This document shows positions 45,023 to 56,083 of a stretch of 64,000 bases of DNA, in pieces. A program made the position numbers and the translations under genes. The notes under the pieces are model-generated. The model was not told the origin of the DNA. It did not search any database and saw only the letters and a list, made by a program, of their open reading frames with translations. The stretch's first letter is position 1. Each line of letters starts with the position of its first letter. The DNA comes from Homarus americanus (Eukaryota > Arthropoda > Malacostraca > Decapoda > Nephropidae): NCBI RefSeq assembly GCF_018991925.1, contig NW_024735416.1, positions 86,001 to 150,000 of the forward strand. The letters run 5' to 3'.

Positions 45023-45024
<2 letters not shown>

Positions 45025-45076
<52 letters not shown>
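45025..45076. repeat. (CT)n microsatellite within a pyrimidine tract
   Basis: About 25 CT units. A C/T-rich stretch continues to about 45215. Confidence 0.96.
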
Positions 45077-45078
<2 letters not shown>

Positions 45079-45216
45079 CTGTGAACGCCGTTTTCCCTTC
45101 CCTATTAACGCTGTCTGTTCCTTACCTCTGTCTCTCTTCCTTCCTTCCTTCTCTCCCCCCTTTCCTTTCTCTCTCTCCCTTCTCATCCCTCCCCGCTCTC
45201 TTTCTCCCCCCCCTTA

Positions 45217-45950
45217 TGTACAGTGCGGTTCCTCAGTATTACGTGCCTGAAAGATAAATTGGTTAAGACCCATTAATGGCCCTGAATTACCTTGCAATAA
45301 GATTGATCGCCCGCCAAGATGAGGATGTAATTGTTACCGCTTTGATGTACTGAGGCACCACCGTCCACCCTCCCGTTTTTTATGAACCAAAGAATTCGAA
45401 TCATCTGAAAAATCTGGGATGACAAAATTAGGGTTTAAAGAATTTTTTTTTCCGACATTACAAAAAAAAAATATCTTACGTGTTATCTTATCAAGTGAAG
45501 ATTAGACACCATAGTTTATTTCTCACTTGATTAACCATTATAACGCTAACTGCATGGAGGGGTTGGGGTCAGGTTAGGTTAGCATTGTGATGATTAATGT
45601 TCAGGTGAATTAAGTTGGGGTGCGTAATCTTCATGTCATCCATCTTATTTGTCACCAGTTACTGTGTAAACTAATACGGCGAGTCTCCCTGTAATGTTGC
45701 CACTTGTTTGTTTGTTATCATTAGTCAATCAGTTGAAGTACTGTATATTTTGTTTGAGTTAAGTGACACTAACCTTCGAGTCCGTGTGACTGACCCCTAC
45801 TATGTGACAGGTATTAATCCCCGGTACACGGCTGCACTACCCTCGTATATAAACATCAATACACGCCAGATTAAATTAATATAATTTAAAAGATTAAAAA
45901 AAAAACGAAATCTAATTGGAGTCCCATAAATTCCAGTGTGAATGACTTAC
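45217..45950. other. unique spacer, within the proposed minus-strand intron
   Basis: AT-rich unique DNA with a short TTAGG pair at 45573. It would be the 5' end of the first intron of the minus-strand model. Confidence 0.4.
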
Positions 45951-46397
45951 CTGGCTGTTAATTAAGTCTGCCCTACCTGGTAGCGACAGAGGTCTGGCCA
46001 GTTCCCCGTGCAGTTCCTAACATTACTTTTTTGTTCCTTCCTGCCGGCGGCTGTGTGACTGAGGGACAATAAAATGATGGCGGAGGTGAACTTTATCAAG
46101 ATGGAATGGTCAGGGATGGAGGAGGCTGGGCAGTGCGGGAGGTGTCTTCGTTTAAATGTCTGCGCAGCGCCGTGGGCAACCGACTCCCCTGCCAGACATG
46201 CCAAACAGCCGAGGAACGAGGTGCGCACCCCACAACACTTCACTCGTGGAAGTCCTGCATCGTTCTGTGTTGCAATTAAGCGTCCACGACGTAACGGGAT
46301 GCGAAACTCTCGACCGAAAATTAAAGAAAACGGATGAATGGCGGTGGTGAGAAGTATCAAAATACCAGACTTTGTTCCCACACGCCGCCACCTTAGG
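45951..46397 (-). other. candidate first exon (5' untranslated) of the minus-strand gene
   Basis: GC-rich segment ending at a perfect donor AGCCAG/GTAAGTCATT (GTAAGT at 45950-45945). A 195-codon minus frame covers 46549-45962 but ends in TAA nine bases before the donor. The frame entering the next exon has a stop and no ATG, so the exon is best read as untranslated. The transcription start is unknown and I place it near the E-box palindrome. On the plus strand the same region carries an 87-codon ORF (MMAEVNFIKMEWS...) with no recognised domain, which is the alternative. Confidence 0.3.
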
Positions 46398-46411
46398 AGG
46401 TCACGTGACCT
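46398..46411. promoter_or_regulatory. 14-bp E-box palindrome AGGTCACGTGACCT
   Basis: A perfect palindrome around CACGTG, in the extended form GTCACGTGAC bound by USF and MiT/TFE-type bHLH-zip factors in animals. It sits at the edge of a GC-rich segment. A GGTGGCGGCGTG word lies next to it on the minus strand, and AAAATGATGGCGGAGG, resembling a YY1-type site, about 310 bp away. It fits a promoter for the minus-strand exon. Occupancy is inference. Confidence 0.4.
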
Positions 46412-46783
46412 GCATAACAAATGAGCTACAAGATGCGCAAACCCACTCATCCACCCTCCCCTCCCTTCCCCTCTTGCTTGTTCAACGCCGAGAATGAGTT
46501 TACCTACAGTATGCCTCCCGGACCCTGCATGCTGGCCCAACCACACCACCCCCCCCCCTCACCCTCGGATAACTGGACACCCCCCCCTCTCCGCCTCCCC
46601 CCCAAGACTACATTTCCCTTCAAAGAAAAAAGAAAATGTGAGTCGCGGAATGGCCAATGGAGGCGCGTTGGGCAGTCCAAACCAGCGCGACCTTGGCGAG
46701 AACGATGACATTTGATGATACCCTCTTCTCGTTCCTGACCTGTTTTATGACTTTTTTTGCACCGAAATGTAAATGCAACAAGG

Positions 46784-47155
46784 AAAGGAGGGGATGGGGG
46801 AGGGGGATGGGGGAGGGGGAGGGGGATGGAGGGAGGGGGATGGGGGAGGGGGGGGGATGGGGAAGAGGATGGAGGGAGGATGGGAGGGAGAAGCAGGGAG
46901 GGTATGGGAGGGATGGGGAAGGACAGGGGAGGGAGGGAGAGGAAGGGAAGGAGGAGGAGTGTAGGAGGAGGAGTGTAGGAGGGAGGAAAGGGGAAGGGGA
47001 GGAGAGAGAAGGGAGGGAGGAGAAGAAGGGAGGTAGGAGAAGGGAGGGAGAAAGAGAGGAAGGAGGAGAGGAGGAGGAGGAGGAGGAGGAAGGAGGAGGA
47101 AGGAGGAAGGAGGGAGGAGGAGGAGGGAGGGGGTGGAGGAGGGGTGGAGGGGATA
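46784..47155. repeat. purine-rich GGGGGATGGGGGAGG / GGA tract
   Basis: G/A-rich tandem units. Overlapping Gly/Glu and Pro/Ser frames are artefacts. Confidence 0.95.
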
Positions 47156-47592
47156 GATGGCCCCCCTCGTTAAAGAAGGCGAAACCCATCCACCACGATC
47201 CCCTCCTTCATCCCTATCATCCCCTCCCCCCCCCCACCAAAAAGGATAAGATTTACATAATTATAGACTACCTGCGGAGAGGGATAGGTGGGGGGAGCCC
47301 ATGTCCTTGTCTGGGGGTCGAAGTTTGCTGGACCGCTGGGTGATGGGACCTACTAGCCGTCTCCTGCAACAACCTGGACCGGTACACACACACACACACA
47401 CCCATCCCTACTCCTCCCCTCGGTCCAACACTACTACTTCCCTCGGTCCAATATTCCTCCTCCTCCCTTCGGTCCACACACTCCTACCGGTCCGGTCCAC
47501 ATGTCTCCTCTTTCTCCAGATGTACACACTTCTCCTTTTCCTCCTTGTCCACAAACCTCTCATCCACTTTGTCCAAACACTCCTACTCCTCC
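47156..47592. other. C/T-rich spacer with short (AC)n
   Basis: (AC)n at 47385-47402, then diverged CTCCTCCCCTCGGTCCACAC units merging into the next array. Confidence 0.6.
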
Positions 47593-47702
47593 TCCTGGAC
47601 CGCCACACGCTCCTCCTGGACCGCCACACGCTCCTCCTGGACCGCCACACGCTCCTCCTGGACCGCCACACGCTCCTCCTGGACCGCCACACGCTCCTCC
47701 TC
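47593..47702. repeat. 21-bp repeat, five copies, in-frame period
   Basis: The unit starts CTCCTCCTGGACCGCCACAC. 21 is a multiple of three, so it reads as an identical heptapeptide repeat (PPGPPHA or equivalent) in each frame. I judge this coincidental because the flanks are diverged non-coding versions of the same words. Confidence 0.92.
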
Positions 47703-48231
47703 AACACTCTCCCACGACAATTTCATCACTAACTGAACCACCTAGCTTAATGACCACAAACTCCCCTTCCTTCCTCCATCAGCAAAACTATCGTCGCCTG
47801 TCTGTCTGTCTGTAGAATAATATTGAAATTTTCATAGCTAGAACAAGTTATAACTGACTAACTATAATAATAACACGAATAAAAATAGGAAGATGTGATA
47901 AAATTTCTGTACATTAATAGCAAAATAAAAAAAATAATGATCACACACACACACACACACACACACATTATTTAGCCTATATCATTACTTTCTACATTAC
48001 TCAGTTTATTCTGTCTTTCTTAATTCTTACATTCTTCTTTTATTCACTAATACCTTCCACCATTCATTCATTACTGCACATCTTCACTACTTCTCTACGT
48101 TTCAACAACAACAACAAATGACTTCTCGTTATATAATTGATACAAAAAAATTATTTGTTTACGAATCCAAATAAAACTCTTTATAAAATTAATGGATTGG
48201 ATATTAAATATGGAAAACCTAAATATTTGAG
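47703..48231. other. AT-rich spacer
   Basis: (CA)n at 47943-47968, ATTC-rich segment to 48080. No gene. Confidence 0.5.
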
Positions 48232-49470
48232 ATGAGAGGGGTGGAGGAAGATGAGAGGGGTGGAGGAAGATGAGAGGGGTGGAGGTAGATGATTGGGGTG
48301 GAGGTAGATGATTGGGGTGGAGGTAGATGAGAGGGGTGGAGGTAGAATGGGGAATTGGGGGATGATTGGAGGGTGAGAGAATTGGAGGTAGATGAGAGGG
48401 TGGAGGGTGAGAGGGGTGGAGAGGTAGTGGGAGGAGATGAGAGGGGTGGAGGGTAGATGAGAGGGTGGAGGGGGTAGAGGGAGGAGGTGGAGGTAGAGGA
48501 GAGGGGTGGAGGGGAAGATGAGAGGGTGGAGGAGATGAGAGGTGTAGATGGGATGATTGGGGTGGGAGGAAGATGAGAGAGGTGGAGGTAGAGAGGTGGG
48601 AGAGAGAGGGTGGAGGAGGTGGAGCAGAGAGGGGTGGAGGGAGGGTAGAAAGGGAGGGGAGGAGAGGTAGAATGAGAGGGGTGGAGGTAGATGGGGAGGG
48701 TGGAGGTAGATGAGAGAGGTGGGGGAGATGAGAGGGGTGGAGGTAGGGAAGATGGAGGAAGATGAGAGAGGTGGAGGTAGATGAGAGGGTGGAGGTAGAT
48801 GGGAGGATGGAGATGGATGTAGGAGGATGGGGGTAGATGAGGGGGGTGGATGGGGGGTGGGGGTGGATGGGGTGGGGTGGGAGGTGATGAGGGGTGGAGG
48901 TGGATGAGAGGGGTGGAGGTGGTGGGGGAGGGGTGGAGATGGGGAGGGGTGGAGGTGGATGAGAGGGTGGAGGGGGGGATGAGAGGGGTGGAGGAATAGG
49001 AGGGGGTGAGGGTAGGGGTGGAGGGTGGAGGGGATGAGAGGGGGTGGGGGGGTGGTGAATGAGAGGGGTGGAGGTGAATGGGGAGGGGTGGAGGTGGATG
49101 AGAGGGGTGGAGGTGGATGGGAGAGGGGTGGAGTGGGGATGAGAGGGGTGAGGTAGATTAGAGGGGTGGGAGGGGTGGATGGAGGGGTGGGGGAGGATGA
49201 GGGAGGGATGGAGGTGGGGAGAGGTGGGGTGGGGGAGTGGAGGTGGGGTGGGGAGGGGTTGGAGGGTGGATGGAGGTGGAGGTAGAGAGAGGGTAGATGG
49301 GTAGAGGAGGGGGAGGTGGGGGGTGAGGTAGAGGAGAGGGTGGGGGGTAGAGAAGGGGTGGAATTAGATGAGAGGGGTGGAGGTAGATGAGAGGGGTGGA
49401 GGTAGATGAGAGGGGTGGAGGTAGATGAGAGGGGTGGAGGTAGATGAGAGGGGTGGAGGTCGGGAGGTAA
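48232..49470. repeat. 19-bp minisatellite (GATGAGAGGGGTGGAGGTA)n, 1.24 kb
   Basis: More than 60 copies. They are regular at both ends (48235-48340 and 49365-49460) and heavily deleted or rearranged in the middle. The 435-codon minus-strand Pro/Ser/His frame is an artefact. Confidence 0.97.
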
Positions 49471-49751
49471 ATTAATGAGTAGACGCAACAGGTAGATGAA
49501 AAAGTAGTGTTGTCAGGTAACGTCTTGAGTGTGGCTGGTTGCTGCTGCTCCTCCTCCTCTCCCTTCTTCCTCTTCTCCCTCCCTCTCCTCTGCTGTTCTT
49601 CATCCTCTTCTTCCTTCTCTCATCTTCCGTTCTTCATCCTCCTCCTCTCATCTTCCGCTTTTCGTCTTTCTCCTCTTCTCCTCCTCCTCGTTATGCACTA
49701 CGCAGTCATGCTTATGGGCCCCCCTTTCACTTTCACTCAACCAACTACACA

Positions 49752-49943
49752 GAGAAGGGAGCCTGTCGGTGAGAAGGGAGTCTGTCGGTGGGAAGGGAGC
49801 CTGTCGGTGAGAAGGGAGCCTGTCGGTGAGAAGGGAGCCTGTCGGTGAGAAGGGAGCCTGTCGGTGGGAAGGGAGTCTGTCGGTGGGAAGGGAGTCTGTC
49901 GGTGAGGAAGGGAGTCTGTCGGTGAGGAAGGGAGTCTGTCGGT
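49752..49943. repeat. 19-bp repeat (GAGAAGGGAGCCTGTCGGT)n
   Basis: About ten copies in ordered subtypes: GAGAAGGGAGCC in the left half, GGGAAGGGAGTC and GAGGAAGGGAGTC to the right. Confidence 0.95.
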
Positions 49944-50240
49944 GACCCTGGTAGAGGTGTCCCGACATAACAGGTCCTGCTATAAAAAGAGCTTCGGGGG
50001 TCTTAATAGGTCCTGGTTAGTCCTGGTGTCGGTTCCTCATGGTGACAATTTGTGGTCTGGTGGTCCCGATGGAGGCGCCGCAGGTCACCGACACGACCTG
50101 GCGGAGGCGTCTCGAGGTTCCAATAGGTCATGGTGGGCTAGGGAACCACTTTATATCCATACCTCCTGCAGTAGTTTATCCTGATGGTGTAGTGATCCTG
50201 CTGAAGGAGTTTCAGGGTATTAGTAGATCTTGCTGTCCTG
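49944..50240. repeat. old degenerate repeat of about 60 bp
   Basis: Diverged units with AATAGGTCCTGGTTAGTCCTGG and GAGTTTCAGGGT words. A 77-codon frame at 50039-50272 is probably read-through. Confidence 0.5.
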
Positions 50241-51035
50241 TGTGTGGCTGTGTCAAAAGGCAACAAGAATAATACTCGGCGTCTACTCTTGCCTGATATT
50301 TAGTCATTAATTCTGTCACCAAGAAGTAAAGCGACAGTATAATGCTCTCACGACGCTCAAGGCTCGATCCCTCAACCATCATCATAACAAGACTCAGGAC
50401 TACTCGCAATAATCTGTTTATCAACCTGGAAATATAACTCAAACTAAGACAAATTTCTGTCCTAGTAATGTGGGTTTGATAACCAGAAACACGATATTTT
50501 GTTTTTAAATTCCAAGAAGACGAGCAGGATTCTTGGGAAGTGTAGGAGTGTCGAAGGACTCGGCTGATTATAAAAACAAAATGCGTAATAGAAAGGCAAA
50601 ATATATAACTAGTCGATAACAAGACGAAACGATAAGATAATTTAGTACTGGACGTCTTCTTTACGTACTGTCAGCATCAGAGCCCAAGCATAAAACAAGA
50701 ACCTGGTTTAAATATATCAGGGGAGATTGGCAGTGTGTGACTTTGCAAGGTTGCAGCGGGCGCAGACGGAGGAGGCCGCAGGTTGCCAGACATGTCTTGG
50801 CAACACTGCTGGAAACTGTTGACCCGACTTGGCACCACTGTATCCTGCTGAGCTCCTGACCCGGATGGTCACCTCTTGACGCCCACGCCCGTTCCCCCAC
50901 GCCCACGCCACCCACAGGGCGCTCATAGCAATCTATCCTCCAGCCCACAGTCGTAATGGTTCCTCCAGCCTCCCATACCCCCTACAGGGCCATATTAATA
51001 ACCTATCCTGTAGCCAGTTCTCTCCACCACCCACG
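50241..51035. other. unique spacer
   Basis: No supported gene. 50780-50930 is GC-rich with short open frames on the minus strand. Confidence 0.45.
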
Positions 51036-51345
51036 AGGCTCCCTTATTCCCCACCATACGGCCCCATATTCCCCCAATACACGGCCCCATATTCCCCCAC
51101 CACACGGCCCCATACTCCCCCACCACACGGCCCCATATTATCCCACCACACGGCTCCCCCCATACCTCTCCACTACGGCCCCATACTCCCCCACCACGGC
51201 CCCATATTATCCCACACGGCCCCACTCCCCCACCACGGCCCCATCTCCTCCACTACACGGCCCCTACTCCCCCACACACGGCCCTACTCCCCCACCACAC
51301 GGCCCCATACTCCCCCACCACACGGCCCCATACTCCCCCACCATT
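51036..51345. repeat. 23-bp minisatellite (CCCCATACTCCCCCACCACA + CGG)n
   Basis: About 13 copies with ATTCC, ACTCC and ATTAT subtypes. Confidence 0.96.
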
Positions 51346-51861
51346 AGGGAAGAGCACTTTTCCACGCTCTGCCGTCGTCCCCTGGAACTCCTGCTGATGT
51401 AAGCTGAGTAACGTGATCGCTCATCTGCATTTAACACGGTAAAGTGCAGTTTACATGTAGCGCCGCGCTCACCCTCTCTTCACGTAGGTGTGTGTGTGAG
51501 GGGCGTCTGGTGCAGCTGTCCCTTCCTACCCAGTTAGAAATGTTAACGGGTTAGGTAATGTTGGTGAGGTTGCTTGTTGGCCTTAATGCTAAGATGTACA
51601 AGTTGATGTAATAAATGTAGAATGACCCGCAGTACAGGGATTATGTACTGTTATACTGTGCCTACATGTGTACAAGATATCTTTATTTGTTATCTATGTA
51701 CTTCTCCCTGTCTCTCTGTACAAGGTATCCATTGTTGTATCTGGACTTATCTCTATAAGGTACTCTGTTTCTGCATTGTTGTTTCATAAGTAAAAACAAG
51801 TTGATGTGAAAATACTGCTGTCAACAATACCCTTTCTCGTTAAATGGTTCATGGTCGTTTA

Positions 51862-51865
<4 letters not shown>

Positions 51866-51900
<35 letters not shown>
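51866..51900. repeat. (GT)n microsatellite
   Basis: About 18 units directly upstream of the splice-like CCTTCAG at 51911-51917. Confidence 0.95.
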
Positions 51901-51902
<2 letters not shown>

Positions 51903-51917
51903 AGTCGTTTCCTTCAG

Positions 51918-52122
51918 TGATATACGCCTGAATGAGGTCGATGGTACTATATTACTGACGGTATATGGGAGTCAAGATCTTGTTAAACCAAAGCCATTAG
52001 AAAGGAAATTATTCAAAGTCTTAAGAAGAGAAAAAAGGAAAAGAGAGAAAAGGACAAGAGAGAAAAAGGAAAAAAGAAAGGACGAGAGAAAAAGACAAAT
52101 TATAGAAAAAAGGACAAATTAG
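51918..52122 (+). CDS. candidate terminal coding exon, basic C-terminus
   Basis: A (GT)n tract and TCGTTTCCTTCAG (ending 51917) precede one base plus 67 codons to TAG. The peptide begins DIRLNEVDGTILLTVYGSQD and turns into a Lys/Arg/Glu-rich tail (52015-52122) that comes from a decayed AGAAAAAGGACAA simple repeat. The first 30 codons look ordinary for a protein; the tail does not. No family is recognised. An ATG at 51844 lies in frame but would read through the GT tract as Cys-Val repeats. Confidence 0.25.
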
Positions 52123-52192
52123 AGAAAAATGGACGAGAAAAGAAGGAGAGGAAAATGGACAAATTAGAGAAAAAAGGACAAAAGATATAAAA
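52006..52192. repeat. decayed GAGAAAAAGGACAA repeat
   Basis: A/G-rich units of 12-20 bp. Confidence 0.85.
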
Positions 52193-52424
52193 GAAACATA
52201 ACTCTGAGGCTGCAGCGTCCTATATATACACACAACAACAAAAGTCCACATTTACACGCCGGGACTCACACCTGCTGGAACGAACCTCCGAACTGCTCGT
52301 CTAACCCTTACATGGCTTTATATTATCTCGTGTGGGTTTGGCACAGTTTCGAACAGGAATAATGAAGAGAACAGTTTTTTTTTCGTGTCTATGCAGTAAT
52401 AAGTAACATCATCCATCACAGGTA

Positions 52425-52550
52425 CAAGGAAAATCATCACAGGTACAAGTAACATTACAGGTTCAAGTAACATTACAAGTACAATCACAGATACAAGTAA
52501 CAATTATAGATACAAGTAGCATCATCATCATCACAGATACAGGTACAGAC
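52425..52550. repeat. decayed ATCACAGGTACAAGTAAC repeat
   Basis: About seven diverged units of 16-18 bp. Confidence 0.85.
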
Positions 52551-52847
52551 ATAATAGGATTTCAACCGGACATAAACCTATTCAGATGCCTAAAGAACAC
52601 GCACGCACGCACGCACGCACCAACATAATCAAAAGTGACAATTTCGTTTCGGAAAGAAGTAGGATCAGTGTTGAACAGCGATGAACAGTGTTTAAGCCAG
52701 TGAATTCAGCACTAGACAGTACCAGTGAGATAAGCACCCCTGGGAACTGACCGCTGTCTTCTGACCAGGAGGTGCTAATCAGTCCACCATGGGAACAACA
52801 GAGGGTCAGCTTCACTCCTGACTACGAGATAACACAACACCACCCAG

Positions 52848-53055
52848 CAGGGCGAGGTACTGTGACACCACCCCACACGGTGTCCCCATGACCACGCGAG
52901 GTCCTTCATATCAACACCCGAGGACGAGTTACTACACCACGGGAACACCACACCACCTGGTGTCTCCATGACCACGTGAAGTCCTTCATATCAACACCCG
53001 AGGACGAGTTACTGCACCACATGAACACCACACCACCTGGTGTCTCCATGACCAG
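52848..53055. repeat. about 78-bp tandem repeat, 2.6 copies
   Basis: The unit contains GGTGTCTCCATGACCACGTG, then TCCTTCATATCAACACCCG and a GACGAGTTACT segment. The two full copies are almost identical, so duplication is recent. Confidence 0.93.
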
Positions 53056-53189
53056 CCCAGGCCATCAACTGTAAACTATAATAATTTGTATGTTCAATCA
53101 TTGTTCCTTCTTCTTTCAGTAAAGAAATCTTTTGTTAAACGACCCACCCACCCCATGTGTTTGTATGTAATAAGTAATTTTTGTCCAAA

Positions 53190-53256
53190 GTATATTTTCA
53201 GCCTTCGGGCTGCAGAACTTTTGTCAATAAACCGTTAATTATTATAATTATTATTA
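53190..53256 (+). mobile_element. retroposon-like 3' tail, copy 2
   Basis: Same order as copy 1 at 25735: TATATTTTCAGCC, hairpin (CAGCC 53199-53203, loop TTCG, GGCTG 53208-53212), AATAAACCGTTAATT with AATAAA at 53226-53231, and an ATTATTATAATTATT tail. The loop differs from copy 1 but the stem is conserved. A strong acceptor-like TTCCTTCTTCTTTCAG lies at 53105-53120 upstream. Confidence 0.72.
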
Positions 53257-53843
53257 CACACGCGTCATGTTCCTCTCACAGTGTCTGGCTACGGTAACAT
53301 CAGGCTTCCAGGACTATATATATACTTTAACTAATGTCAGAATAATCAAAGTTGGAAGATAACGAGAGGAAAAGAAAAACGTCACTGAGATTTATTCGTC
53401 GAAGTATGATGTTGTTCCGTTGACAAAGATACTCGATGCAGGATGTTTAGAACTGTTGAAAATTGTTTGGTATTATGACAACACACTGGCAGGATGTACC
53501 CGAGACTGATAAATACAGAAGCTATAAATGAATGTAAGGAAGTATAATGGAGTATAATGACAGATTTATAGGTATGAGGTCAGGATAATGAGACTTTCCT
53601 GTAAAAGAGGGAAGTTTCTGGTGTAGTGTTTATGGTTGAATGTTTTGAGGGAACAGACGGGCGAGAATTGTTACACCATACAATGCCACACCTCACCTCA
53701 CCTAGCCACGCCATACCATACCAAACCTAGCCACACCACACGACACCACACCTAGTCAGCCCGTAGATGAAAACAGGATTGAAACCGATAAAACAGGATT
53801 CCACATTTTGCCTCCACATCTTTTAAGTAACTCCTCCACATTT

Positions 53844-53874
<31 letters not shown>

Positions 53875-53980
53875 TTAACAAGGTCTGTTTATATACATGT
53901 ATCTCAGCGAGGCCGAGCCCAGATACCTCACCCACTTGTTGGCCTCCATAAGGTGACGCGCGGCCTACACTGCTGCCTCC
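53257..53980. other. unique spacer
   Basis: 53680-53760 has short CCACACCACAC/CCTAGCCACACC repeats. (AC)n at 53852-53874. No gene. Confidence 0.5.
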
Positions 53981-53984
53981 CACC

Positions 53985-54072
53985 TCCCTCCCACGCCTCC
54001 ACGCCCATGTGACCCCCAGTTCCACTCCCATGTGACCCCCACAGCTCCACGCCCATGTGACCCCCAGCTCCA
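53985..54072. repeat. 27-bp tandem repeat, three copies
   Basis: CTCCACGCCCATGTGACCCC plus CAGTTCC-like spacer. Confidence 0.9.
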
Positions 54073-54873
54073 AAAGAACCTTAGGGGAGACAATGCCAGA
54101 AGTGCCAAAGACAAGACTATCAGTAAGTGCCAACAGTGAGACAGAAAATAGTGGGGTTGAGGTGAGAAACACGAAGGAAATATAGATAAAATACGATAAA
54201 AAAAATGAATCCCACTGAAATCGATACATTAAGAGCCTTATACGATGCTAAAACAATCCGTGGTAATTAAAAGCAGACAAGACTTTCATCCAGACCCGCA
54301 GTAGTGTGTGAACGTGCTGACAGACCGAGCTAATGTTAACACCCCCTTCCCCCTCCAGAACTCTCGCCTGATCTTGCACCTGGTAATCCGAAGATGCACT
54401 ACATGACGTCATTACCGTTGTGCCAGGTAAACGACGTGATGAATGTGGTGTTCCGCATTATACAGAGCGAGGTGCTTTATGTTTACTGACCCTGCCTAAC
54501 TACCCACCCATCTAAACAACTACACACACACACAGTTTGTATAATTACTGCTTAATGTTATAAAATTTTTGTCTACCTCAGAATAAATGTAGTGTGTGTG
54601 TGTGTGTGTGTGTTTGTGTGTGTGTGAGTTCTTCAGGAGACAAACACTGAAAGAGAATCATGTGTGTTTACGGTTTTTTCCCGCCATTTCTGGTTTGAAA
54701 GAAGCATAATAACTACACTTCATATATCCTTGACACCAGTGGAGAGATAAATATTAACTAAATCAACAAAATTCCCCAAAAGGCTAAACAGAATTGAGTA
54801 AAAAAAAAAATTCTCAATATTCAAATAAAAGGGGGGATAAGGAGAGTGCGGGGTTATCGAATATTGTTTCCGG
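54073..54873. other. unique AT-rich spacer
   Basis: (TG)n at 54591-54625. No gene. Confidence 0.5.
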
Positions 54874-54924
54874 ATGACTATGGTCCAGTGGCTAATTATT
54901 CTCTGTGTCGGGGGTGGGAGGCAG
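54874..54924 (+). CDS. candidate signal-peptide first coding exon
   Basis: ATG at 54874 begins MTMVQWLIILCVGGGRQ and ends exactly at CAG/GTAAGTACC, a consensus donor at 54925, in phase 0. Met, a polar residue, a short hydrophobic core and a Gly-rich end fit a signal peptide start. An in-frame stop lies 33 nt upstream. No downstream exon with matching phase is identified within the next kilobase. The alternative is a chance ORF. Confidence 0.3.
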
Positions 54925-55740
54925 GTAAGTACCCAGGAGACCGCGGGCGCATGTCGGGGTTATCCCTCTGGTGTACAACATGGTTTTATGGAGATCCCTC
55001 AGAGGACCGCGTGAGTGAGGGTAGTGTATGACCCGGTAGTCCCTAACATTCCCCAGGTAATTCACCAAAAATACCTTCATCGTGTGTGGAATGATTTTGT
55101 TTTACGTGAGTTTCCCGCCATATTCTTGTGGACTTAAACCTTTAATATTTTCTTTGATGTTTACTTGCATGGGGGGGGGGGAGCTTACGTAGGTTGCCCC
55201 CTCTCCCTGTTGCCCTGTCCTAGATACACTTTGCTTTCATCTGTGTCACCTTTCCTCGCCTCTCTCATCTCCATCACATCTCCCTCTCATCCTTCTTACC
55301 TCTTCCATATTCACTTTACCTACCCTATCCCCCTACTTCTCCCTCCTTCCCTCTCTCTCTCTCTCTCCACACCTTCTTTCCTTATCTATTCCCTCTCATC
55401 TTTTCTCTCTCTCACTTTGTTTTCATCACAAACCCTTCCCACCTCTCCCAGGCTCCCCTCCTTCCCATTCTCCTTTCCTAGAATTAAAAATCCTAGGAGC
55501 ACTCTCTTCCCTCCTCTTAGTACCTCTGTCCTAGGAGCACTAACACACACACGAACAAACCTATTGTAAGAGTACGGTGCCTCCCCTCCATCTATCCTCT
55601 CCTAGCCACTCTGCCCTAGGAAAACTAACGCCTAATTCTCCATCTGCAACCTAACCTAACTTCATTCCTCCATCACCTAGACGTACTATCCTAGGAACAC
55701 TCAGCCTCTCCTCCAAGCAGGCCCATCTTAGGAGGCTATC
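54925..55740. other. spacer with pyrimidine-rich stretch
   Basis: 55195-55460 is C/T-rich with a short (CT)n. 55520-55700 contains four diverged CTAGGAGCACT/CTAGGAACACT units. The 134-codon plus-strand frame (55165-55569) is low-complexity. Confidence 0.5.
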
Positions 55741-55756
55741 TAGACTAACCAGTGAT

Positions 55757-55858
55757 GTACGGGGTGGGTGGGTTAGGGTGCTGACGTCGGGGTGGGTGGG
55801 TTAGGGTGCGGACGTCTGGGTGGGTGGGTGGGTCAAGGGGGCGGACGTCGGGGCGCTG
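55757..55858. repeat. about 30-bp G-rich repeat, three copies
   Basis: GGGGTGGGTGGGTTAGGGTG followed by CTGACGTC or CGGACGTC. Confidence 0.9.
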
Positions 55859-56083
55859 GAGTACCTTAGGGTCCTCCTCCTCTCACTGGTGCCGTTTTTG
55901 TTTTAACATGGTTTATGGCGCTTAATGGGTGGTTGTTGGCCTGACAATAGTGGGAGCATAGTTAATGATGACCCAGGCTGGCATTATCCCTGCTTAATGC
56001 CGTGTACATGTAAATGGTCTTCTGGTTTTATCCCACGAGGTTAAATAACTTCACGCTAAGGTGTATCTGTGTCTAAGATATAT

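Noticed and set aside
47501..47815. PPGPPHA collagen-like repeat frame
   Set aside because: Comes from a 21-bp repeat whose diverged neighbours are clearly non-coding. Gly is not at every third position.
48181..49488. 435-codon Pro/Ser/His frame
   Set aside because: Read-through of the 19-bp minisatellite.
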